A program made the translations under genes and the position numbers. The notes below the pieces were generated by a model that searched no databases, was not told the DNA's origin, and saw only the letters and a list, made by a program, of their open reading frames with translations. From contig MNCI01001451.1 of NCBI GenBank assembly GCA_015680685.1, forward strand, positions 362,723 to 426,722: a DNA stretch of 64,000 bases. The letters are read 5' to 3'. Positions 46,745 through 57,100 of this stretch are shown piece by piece; positions within the stretch are counted from its first letter, which is position 1, and each line of letters begins with the position of its first letter. This stretch comes from Gnetum montanum (taxonomy: Eukaryota > Streptophyta > Gnetopsida > Gnetales > Gnetaceae).

Positions 46745-49700
46745 ATGCATTGCAATCCCACTTAGGGAATCTACATCAACCAAATGGTTTTGGGCTATGA
46801 AGGCATGGTAGCACTCTGATAGAGTCTAGCCACACTTGTGAAAGTGATGACTCAAAACATACACAAACATGATAGGAAATCAACTTACCCAAGGGAGGAA
46901 GAGCTCTTCACACAACCAGATGCCACAAGCTCCACAAAATGATTAAGTATTAATTTCTTGTGTGAAAGAACTCACCTTACAAGCTAAACCTAGTTACACT
47001 ATTGGTAGAGATAGTCATTTAGGACTAGGAAAAGGGTGCATTAGCATCCCTACCCTGATGCAGCAAGTGCGCTAACATATGGTGGTTAGTGCATGCCCCT
47101 GCATAGCCACATTTCATCACTTTGTATTTGGAATAAGTCAAAACACAGAGGCACATGTTGGAATGATCTAAGGACATCTAAATGAAGCCAAAATCATCCT
47201 AAAGAGCTTGGAATTGGGCATGAAACCTTGGAACATAATAGGAAAGGTAAGAATGCATTATAGAAGACTAGCAGCCTTAACCAAATGCATGAGACTACAA
47301 ATATAGGGTGCACAAAACACTTTCTAGATCTAGTACTTACAATTGACATACAAACTACCACTAAATGCTTCATTACTATCAAATTGATAATAATCCTATG
47401 ATCATTATCTTCCTACTTACAATAGAGAGGTTTAGAATGTATGGTTTAACTCTAAGTAAGATACATGATTATACGATGTTGAATAGCTTTCAAGATACTA
47501 GTATAAAATATAATGAATTGAGTATGAATTTTATTAACTAAGAACAATGTAAACATAAATCTATTCTAGCCAAACAATGATAAATATCCACTCACAACCT
47601 GCTAGATATGCTTTGTGCTAATATAACTATTACTAGGATTAGCAAGTGACTAACTACTAAGCAAATCAAGACTAGCCACTATTGGGTTAAAAAATAATTA
47701 TATTTTTACACTCAAAATTAGTCATACTTATTCTACCAGTTAACTAACAAACATTGAAATGTAAGTAACATAGGAAATATAAATTGCATAGAAAATTAAA
47801 TCTAATCTAGGTGAGATGCTACAATGATGAGAAATAATCTTGATCTTTATTTTTAGTTATGAAATGCATTCAAGTACAATTCACTCAAATAAAGATATTG
47901 TTCAACTATTTATCACCACACAATGGGCATTTAGAACTATTGCTAAGTTCACAACAACAAACTATAAGAGTTTCACTAAGGATTTAACCAAATGTAAGAT
48001 TTGATACAATGGTGATCTCATATTTATAGGCATTATCATGACCCTCTATATCACATCTACATCATTGTATATTGAGCTATAATATCATAGTTAAGCATGA
48101 AAAACTTAATTTATCATATCCCCATCACTTACTAGAAACTTCTTCTCGAGTTAAAATAAAATTAGGATAGAGTGGATATAAGATTGTTGGACTACATAGA
48201 CTTAATAGTATCTTCATATCCACATGATATGGCTAATTTACTATGAATGTTACATCTTTGTTTAGGTAATTCACAAAATTATCATGCAATGCATGATTGA
48301 CACACAAATGACATATTGGATGCATAAAACAAAATAAAACAAATGCCTAATGTAGTTTCTTAAGTTCTTGATGGTTGCAATTCCTCCTTCATTGGCTACT
48401 TCCCTTTGTCATTAGGATTCTTGAACTAGTATTTGCCTATCAAAACTCTTAGCTTTTCTTCCTTTATTCTGGGATCATGAACTACTCATGACACTTTGGC
48501 AATGTTCTCTAGTATTGATATTTTCTAAGGGCATGGTAGCTATGGGAACAACTCATTTGCCTTCATGTACCATGCTACAAATTGGGTTCTTTCTACTTCA
48601 AAAGCCTTGGCCAGTTTTTGCAATTCCTAATAGTCTATTATTTTCTTGGCCAAGTTTGCTTCTACATCTTTTTGAACATAATAATTGATCTTTACCACCT
48701 AAATTTTAGAGTTTGCAATGTGGAATTTCTATTAGGCATTCTTTCTATTAGCAAACTCCTCATATATTGAGTACAATTGTTGTCAATTTTTGTTTAATTC
48801 TATCCTTCACCTACCTATTATTAACATGGCTGATTTGGCATAACATAGATTTTTCAACTTCATGTACTTTGTTAAGTCTTGAATCAACAACTCTTTATTT
48901 TTTAGCTCTACTTGATGAACCGAGCTAAGACTATCTAAGATCAACTACTAGTCAAATAACTACTATGTGACTGAATTAAGCTTGGCTTTAGTCATATAGA
49001 TTTTCTTCTTATTAATTTACTTATACATTCCTATTTAATCTTTGAAGTGTTCCTTGAGCTTCTTGTGCTTTCTTTCCTTATTTTTCCACACACTGATTTT
49101 AATGGACTTCTATTGAACTACACATTAATAAGGTTTTATTTTCTCTAGCCAATTATCTTATATTTAAGATTAATAAGAATTGTGGTTTTTCCTATTTTCT
49201 TCTCCTTAGATCTTTTTTGGATCTTCAAGAATAGTAGAAAAGCTAAGTTTTCTTGAAATTTCCCTATTAAGATAACACTTCCTCTAGTAGCATAAGTTGA
49301 AATTTTGTTCAACATCTTCATAGGGAAAATATGATATATCCCTATCTTAAAATAAATTTTCTTAGTAGTGGTTAGCCCATTGTATTCCTTTTTAGTTGTC
49401 TCATAAGCTCTTTGCAACCCTAGATTTCTTACATCAGTTTTGGACCTTATAAAAATTTGAGCAAAGTTGGCTCTAACATTTGGTAAATTAAGAGCTTTAA
49501 CAATAGCATACATTGAATAAGGCATTGTAATGCTTTCAATCTTTACAATTGCACCATCTTGCTGATTATTTCAAAATTAGTAGGTCTTGCCCAAAAATCA
49601 TTTACTATTGTTGGAGATCATGGGCCGAAAGGGTGATGCTTTCAATTTTTCCTACACCTCTACAAGTGCAAACTTCATGAATGGACCAAAGTTAAGTTCC

Positions 49701-50560
49701 ACAATGATAGTGGACATGATTGATTTGTTATTTATGGCCTAGAGGCAATCATCTATAAGTCTTAAGCATTAGCTTGTTTCCAAAGCAAGTGGTAGTTTGA
49801 TAGTTTCTACTTGTGCAAACTATCATATTACTGGTGTAGACAACTAGATGGAGTTGGATTTTGCTTTTTGCTTCGCAACAAGAGTTTGATATTCCTCTTG
49901 TCCTCTACCCCTTCCTCTGTGTCTTTTCTCCCTTAGCTTTAGGTACCTTCTTTGAAGACATCTACAATCATAAGAAATTTTAGTATTATCCAAAAATTCT
50001 TAACAATTTATAACCTCTCATTGAATTTTGGATTTCAATAAAAAATTCAAAGAATAATCAATTTCATTTTTAATCTAGATTACAATGTTATGAACTCATC
50101 AAATTTGAGAAAATCCCCAATTTTGGAAAAACCCTTCCTTTGAATATTTTTCAAGTAATTAAAATATTTACAAAATCAATAACCTATCTCTTATCCATAA
50201 TTTATCACTGAGAAATTACAAAATGTTCCTTACAATAGATTTTGAAATTTGTTGGCTTAGATCAGATTCAAAAAGTTTATTATTATTCATCATATTTAGG
50301 AAAGTACTATTATCTTTAATTAATAATTTAGGTGTTAGCAAAAATTTTCATCCATTCCCCCCACCACCCACTAGGTAATAGAAATGCTTACTCTAAGACC
50401 TAAATAAATCAAAAATGATGCAAATCGAATGTATGGTAAGGAAGATAGGGAATTTAGAAGATGTTCTAGTAGAAAATGGCATAAAAGTCCCTTGCATTAT
50501 AAGTTTGAAATGAAACATTTGCTAACAATTAGCACCTATATATAGTTTTTTTATAAGGGC
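46745..50560 (-). mobile_element. Element 4: partial, old Ty3/gypsy relic with ORF3
   Basis: Reading leftward it holds a leader, ORF3 and coiled-coil-like sequence, a polypurine tract and a 3' LTR. The LTR relic (about 46745-48116) shares with element 2 the spaced words 'atctttatt', 'caagtacaat' and 'caaataaagat'. The LTR edge TATCA|TATCCCCAT at 48116-48125 and the following 'agaaacttcttctcgag' correspond to 37239-37275 in element 2. No pol is seen to the right (50560-52291). The left LTR end is uncertain by some hundreds of bases. Confidence 0.5.
48800..49961 (-). pseudogene. Element 4 ORF3, degenerate
   Basis: The ATG at 49959-49961 follows a strong splice acceptor, CTTATGATTGTAG. The N-terminus is basic (MSSKKVPKAKGEKRHRGRGR). 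Segments shared in order with element 1 ORF3 are ELNFG, SP..P.I, a Tyr..Phe.Asn-Asn block, VKI, an Ala-Leu-(Gly/Asn)-Leu block, a KEY..LT block with YFKI..YH..PM, and a G(K/R)F..NL block. Positions 49145-49525 stay open for 126 codons. At least one frameshift separates this part from the ATG. Below 49145 the frame is too decayed to follow, so the end is approximate. Confidence 0.6.
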
Positions 50561-52291
50561 GATATCATATGTACAATTTCAACTTTGAAATTTTCAAAAA
50601 TTTTGACCATTTTGGTGAAAAAAAGTCAATAAATTGGATAGCATGGAAGGAACTAAGGCTATCTAAAAGATGCCTAGTCATGAGTGATGCTTAAAATAAT
50701 CCAAATTACCATAAATATGGTGATAGGTAAGAAGTTTGGGTAAGGTAGCGTATTAATGACCAAGAAGTAATTATGTGAAAATTTAGTGAGTATATAAATA
50801 TATAGGAGTGTGTAGGGAAGTGATGGCATTAGTAAAGGACATAGGATTGTATAAGATGATGTGAAATTGAATGCAAAGTATGAAATACAAGAGTTATACA
50901 AATGGATTCCCCCAAAAGTAAGTTCTTGCCCTTAATGTCCTTGTATAACCACACCTACAAGTGCTCCTATGTACTCAAGGAGTTGAATGTAAATCATACC
51001 TGTCTTTCAATACATACATGTTAGTATTTCCTCAATAAGAAAATAACAATATGTTATAAAAAGTCATCAAATTATAATTATATATAATAGTGAAGTGAAA
51101 TGAGAATAGTAGAGATTGTAGAAAATGAGACGTGAGGTGTGACCATAATGAATAATATGTGTAATGCATGGTTAAAGAGATCACTTCCCTATCCATCCAA
51201 GTTTCAAGCCAAGTCTATACCACTTACTAATAACATCACATTGTATCATCCCAAAACTTACAACCATAAGATCCTCACAAGTGTAGGAAATATCATTGCT
51301 CGATAATGGAGAACAATAAAGTAGTTAATTAATTTTTTAGTTAATGTCTATGGAAACTTAGCCATTGGTTAGAGAAGTATCTTCAAGCATGGATACCTTG
51401 TCTTTGTAATTCATAACCAATGCCAATCCCACTTGAGGAGTGCCTTCTGGCATGGATAACATGTCTTTCCAACCATATAATGGGAGTAGTCCAAAAGGCT
51501 ATTTTAGATTCCTAAGAAGTAGCCTACCTTTAGGCATAGGTAACACATATTTCTAGTGGTACCCCAAGAATGCTTATTGTGTGAATTTATTATGTAATGT
51601 ATCAACATTACAAGAGGACTACCTTCATGTGTGGGTAACATGGCCTAGGTTATAGTAGAGGATTCTATCTCCTAGTCTAACAAAAACTTATCTAATCCTA
51701 GTATTATGATGACATTTGGCATACTTCTTATGAATCTCATTACACATCTGGGCAACTAATTGATTTTTGTCTAACAGGTTAAGGTTTATTAGTCATTTCT
51801 TCTAGGTGAATTCTACATTTAAGTCAAGTGAGCAAGTGCTGATCATCTCAATTTTGCCTGTAAGATAAATTCAATTTGCTAATTGTTTTACTTAATTCAA
51901 TTTTAACATTCTAACTTTCAAATTTATTCCTTAATATCATATATTTCCCTTAAAGTTTGAAGACAAATTCATTCAAAGCAAAACCCAAAAAGAATCATGT
52001 CAGAGGTAGACAAAGCCTTTCCATGATAGTGTAACCCAACATTAGTTGCAAAGTAAGGCCCACTTTAAGTGTGCATGGTGGCTATAAGGTGTAATGATCT
52101 AGTGTACAATTTCATAATGCTCCACAATTTTGTAATGTCCTAATAATTGTCTCACTAGTGTAGAATTTTCTAGTCACTTTTGGTATAGCTAGTAATGAAA
52201 GTCCCTTAGCATTTGCTTTGTTCTCTTTTTAAAATATAAATGTGTATCCAAACTTTAAGCGATTTATTATAAAAAAATATAAATGGGTTGT
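50561..52291. other. Gene-free stretch with decayed repeats
   Basis: Within 51380-51660 a phrase of the form 'agt.cctt..ggcatggataacatgtc' recurs about four times at 50-90 bp spacing with strong divergence. A 75-codon minus frame at 50674-50901 has no motif. I see no pol, no host exon and no RNA gene. Confidence 0.4.
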
Positions 52292-52992
52292 TGATGTGAT
52301 CACTGCCATCCTATTGCCCAAAGGCCATGACCTATGATGCCCAAAGGCCATGACCTATGGGGAGAGAGGCACCTTCCACTTTTTACCTGTAGCAACTTTC
52401 ATCTTTGCTTGTGGCTTTTGTTATAACACCCATTGTAAGTGGCTTTGTGTTTGCTATGATATTTGTAAGCAGCTTGTAACCATTTCATTTGTAAGTTTGT
52501 TGCACCGCACCATCACACTTCATGGCATAGCCTTCGGCTTCAAGGTTCCATCATCCTACGACCTTGAAAATTGAGCTTGTCCATGAGCTTTGAGACCAAG
52601 CTGTACTAATAACCTTGACTGCTGGGCCTATCTTTGAATTTTGAACTTGAGTTACACTACCAAGGATCTACCAAAGCTTTGATACCATTTGATGTAGTTG
52701 GTGCCATCCTTGTTGCCCAAAGGCCATGACCTAAGGAGCTAGAGGCACCTTTCATGTTTTACTTTCAATTCTCTTTGTTCTTTAGGTTCTTGTGGGATTT
52801 CAATTTGTGGAGCAACTTTCATCTTTACCCATGGCTTTTGTTGTAACACCCATTGCAAGCCGGTATGGGTTTGCTATGGCATTTGTAAGTTAGTACATTA
52901 TAACAGCTCCTTCTACACACCACACCATCATAGTTCCTAGTCATTGGTCACCATCTTTGTGGCCTTGCCTTCAACCTTCAAGGTCCCATCAA
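52292..52992 (-). mobile_element. TRIM (terminal-repeat retrotransposon in miniature)
   Basis: Two short LTRs, 52292-52553 (262 bp) and 52690-52992 (303 bp), both run from TGATGT to CCATCA and share 'gcccaaaggccatgacct', 'gcaactttcatcttt' and 'tgtaacacccatt' in order. They flank a 136-bp internal domain. Next to the right LTR lies an initiator-Met primer site on the minus strand, and next to the left LTR a weak purine tract. Flanking five-base words are GTTGT and ATTGT, a target-site duplication with one mismatch. No coding capacity is present, as expected for a TRIM. The left LTR has an internal duplication of about 24 bp ('gcccaaaggccatgacctat' twice, 52315-52361). Confidence 0.75.
52676..52687 (-). 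other. Primer binding site of the TRIM, tRNA-iMet type
   Basis: On the minus strand TGGTATCAAAGC lies two bases from the 5' LTR end. It is identical to the primer site of element 3, but the LTRs of the two elements are unrelated by eye. Confidence 0.8.
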
Positions 52993-53479
52993 TTGTATAA
53001 TATTGAAATTTGAAATTTGTTACCCATATAGGGAGGCATGGTGTGGATGTTGAAACGTCAACATAATTGTAATATTGGTTGATCCCAAGATATATAGTCC
53101 AATTAGAACTTTATAACTTAGCATTCCTCAACATAATTAAACCTATGACTTGGATCTTTCAAATCAAAAATCTTACTAGTAGGATAACACTCATTATTGT
53201 TACCCATATAAATGGTAAATTCAACTAAACAAGTAACAATCTTAAGTTGTATTATAAAGAAAATGGTAAACAAGACTGAAATTTAACTAAAGTTAAAACG
53301 AATATGTTTTACATTCCAACAAAACTTTACAAAAAACAACGTTACATTCAACAAAACTTTACATTCCAATCGTGGAAATGCGTTACATTTTCACCCAACT
53401 TACCAGAAAACAATGAATTCAGTCGTCGAAAGGAATAATTAAGGGCAAAACTGAACCATGTGTGTGTGAAATGTAAATT
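52993..53479. other. Gene-free stretch before the peptidyl-tRNA hydrolase gene
   Basis: AT-rich sequence. 'caacaaaactttaca' occurs twice near 53320 and 53350. The region next to 53480 probably holds the promoter of the downstream gene, but I see no convincing TATA box. Confidence 0.35.
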
Positions 53480-53753
53480 AAAACGAGAACATAAACAGCC
53501 ATGCGTCTATGTCTGCCCGTAAGAGCGGTGTGATAATCTCCGACAGTTACAAACCCTTGGTTTTATCGGGTTCCCCTGGCAGGTTCAGGAATAGTTTCGA
53601 ACTAGATTGGTTAATGAATTATATTCTGCGAGGAAGAATTGGCATTTTAATTTCTTGTTTCGAACCTGGCTTGTGCTCCAAGAACTTCCATACACATGAC
53701 GGTTTTCTGATTCACGGTTACGTAGAGAAAGCTCACAGCATTAGCACAGCCAA
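53480..53753 (+). other. Probable 5' non-coding exon of the peptidyl-tRNA hydrolase gene
   Basis: The stretch has balanced composition and ends in a strong donor, CCAA|GTGAGTT. It contains an 82-codon open frame from an ATG at 53509. Spliced to the next acceptor (TTCCAG| at 54149) this frame stops within four codons, before the main ATG, so it would be an upstream ORF. A shorter upstream ATG lies at 53493. It could instead encode an alternative N-terminus if another acceptor is used. Confidence 0.4.
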
Positions 53754-54161
53754 GTGAGTTGATTTTTTATTATTTGTTCTCTAATTTTTAAAATGTCATT
53801 CTGGCAATATATATTGAAATGGCTGCACGGAGTTTGAATTTCCGGTAGAGATGTATGAGGTTAGCGGGTTATTTGACGATGTATTTGAAAGGAATTCTCA
53901 AGGAACGAATGGAACATTTTGCAAACTCAGCATTGAAAATATTTAAAGATGTTAATGAAGAGCTTGACCCATATTAATTTGGTCTAAGGAGTATCTTACA
54001 TGAAAACTATTGATGTATGCATGTGTTCACTAATTCCAGCGATTGATGATTATTCCCTGTCACTCTTGTTTGTTCAATGTATAAAGTTTAGTATACTTTT
54101 CAGCCTGCAATTTCAATCTTCTAATATTTATCCTTGGTATTGGTTCCAGATATTGTTCATA

Positions 54162-57100
54162 ATGCTCATTGTGCGGCAGCTTCCATCTTTTTCTGTAACC
54201 TATAGAAGATCAGTATTTGTGAAGCAACACAGGAAGGACAGGATGCAACTATCATGCTTTTGCTCCTCACAGCTTTGTGCAAGTAGTTCTGAAAATAACA
54301 ATCCAAAACCTTGGCTGTTAGTGGGCTTGGGAAACCCAGGAAAGAAGTACCAAGGCACAAGGCATAATGTATGCATCGTGTATTGTGTCTACAAAAATAA
54401 ATAAATAATATTTGCCTTTTGGCCTAAGGTATAAATAAATAATGTTCTTGACCTAAGCTAGAAGCTAAAGTTTGACTCAAAAATTTCATTCTGTTCACCA
54501 GGTGGGCTTTGACATGATCGATTATATAGCAAAAGCTGAAGGCATCTCTTTCAATGCCATTCAATCAAAAGCGCTAATTGGAAAAGGCAATTCCTTGTCC
54601 CTAGATTTCATTTAAATTAGCTCAAAATTTGACCTGGGAAAAACGTTTCGTTTAAATGATGAAACTGAAATGGTATTTTAATTATGTCTGTATAGCTCCC
54701 TAGGAAATTCAGTGAACAATGTTATTTGCAGACAGTATAATGAATTTCAGATGTATCATAATCTTTATATAATTTGATATAGTGTTTCTTACGGCCTTGC
54801 ATATTATGTTACAGGAAACATTGGGAATACACCTGTTCTTATTGCAAAGCCCCAAACATTTATGAACTTGAGTGGTGAAGCTGTAAGTATCCATTTTTTA
54901 CTCTTACAATTGTCACTCTTGGGAAATTTTATTTTGCCAGGTTTTTAATGTAAGTATATTTTTGAAAACCTGATGCTACTTCTAATTAGTGAATCTCACT
55001 TGGAGCATTTTGTCTGAGCCGCAGCTGGTCTTGAGCATCAGTATATGAATTTGAAAGTATCTTTGGAAGTTTGCGCTTCAAATTTTTTGGGTGACCATAA
55101 GAAATTTGCCATCTTAGAAATTTTTCTAGTTTCCCAACCACCGATCTCTATATGTTACAGATAACTGATTTTTCCAATTGACAAAGCCTTGCAGAAATTA
55201 TTTTTCAACACATAAGATATTCTCATCTTGTAATGAACCCCCCTGCAAAAAAAAAAAAAAACAAAAACATTATCACTGTATTCCTTTATCTCATACTTCC
55301 CTTTCGAAAACATTCTGGCTCAGCAAATGCACAATGAACATTTTACTTATAGATTAATGTCCCATAACTACTTAAACATATAACTTAGGGAACTATTTGT
55401 TATAATCAGATCTGAAAACACACTACAAATGCTCTAGAGAAATTATTAGAACCCTACAGATCTGAATAAATCATTAGAGGCAAAATATTGTGCTGTAGCA
55501 GGTCAAGAAACACTATAAATCTCTCTCAAAACGTTCTAAACTCTAGCAAACATTTGCTGTGATAACAAAATGAAAGCAGAATGAAAACAGTAAAAATAGC
55601 ACAAGAACACAGAGAGTTATGTGGTTTGGGCCCTTTTTACCCTACTTACACAACAATGCTGATCTACCTTCTATTTTTCTCAAATCTTCAGGACACAAGC
55701 TGTCCTTGTAACTTTTCCAAACACCCCATTTGTTATTCCAACAGATCTCAGATCAACACCAACAAGACTCACGTCTCCAAGGTAAAACCTTGATACAATG
55801 CTTTTACTTCAAAGCACACCCTAAAGGCTACCCCAAGCCTTCTATTTATGAAGAAACATGAGGACCAAAACCCCAATCCTGATACATGTGGGATAAAACA
55901 CCAAGCCTCCTATTTATGAGGAAACATGAGGACCAAACCCCAATCCTAATACATGTGGGATAAAACACATCCCCACATCAAATGCAACATAAAAGGAAAT
56001 ACAACGATTACTGTATTTGTCTTCATTTTTCCAACACTAGTTATGAAATACAACCCTGGCTTTCCACCAATGATGAATTTGCAAACAGGACTGTATCACT
56101 TAGCAGTTCTTTAGACCATCATCTTATCCAACATATTTGCCTTATAACTTTTAGGTTGGATATAGTATTTTGATGTTCTAGAGAAAGAGAATAGACATCA
56201 ATTATATCATAAATTCATAACTAGTGACAAACAAGTGTTGCACTTTCCATTAAGGGGATGTCACTGCCTAATTATTGGAACACAAAAGCATACCCATGGA
56301 GTTCCATTATCAAACTCCAATGGAAAGTGACCGGTTGGCCAATTAACAGACTGAAACAACCTTTGCAGATAGTCTGAGATATTATGAAATAGAGATAAAT
56401 GAAATGAAACTTAGTTGTTTGTGAACAAAATTTCTGGTTTTTGATTCATGAGAAATATACACATGTTGGATCATTGTTTTCAACAGAAGGGTCATGCATG
56501 TGACTTGGCATTTTCGTTGGCAGTAGTAATTGTTTGTGTTGACATGGCTAGACAAGGTAATTTGTTAGAGTTTTGTTTTACGTCACTTGACAACTCTAAT
56601 ATACCTAAGGATCTTGTGGTTAGGCATATAGCAAGTTGACTAATTAACTTAATCCCAACTTAACTTGGTATCACTATTTTGATATAATTTGTAATCATAA
56701 TCTGAATACATTGCAATCTTGATTTGTAACTTGATCATTGTTGGTCTTATGATGGAGATCATAGTCATCCCTAGTCAACTGTTTGATATGAACTCTGCGT
56801 ACTAACATGGTTATGCTATGTAGCAACTATCTTTACTCCAATGAAGCCTCCTAGGTGATCTTCTATTCCTGTCTAGGAAACTAGATCAAGCTTATGATTG
56901 GCACCTACTGTGATCTTTGGTTCTTCTGTACGAAATTGGATTTCGACTCATTTCTAAGTCATACTTGGCACCTTTACTTCTCTGGTAAAGGATGCTTGAT
57001 GATACCTTCAATTCTTTAGTTTTAAAGTTTGTCAATTGTTACGGTGATTATTCATCGTAACTTACTTTTGGTTTATGATGTTTAAAGATAATTTCTATTT

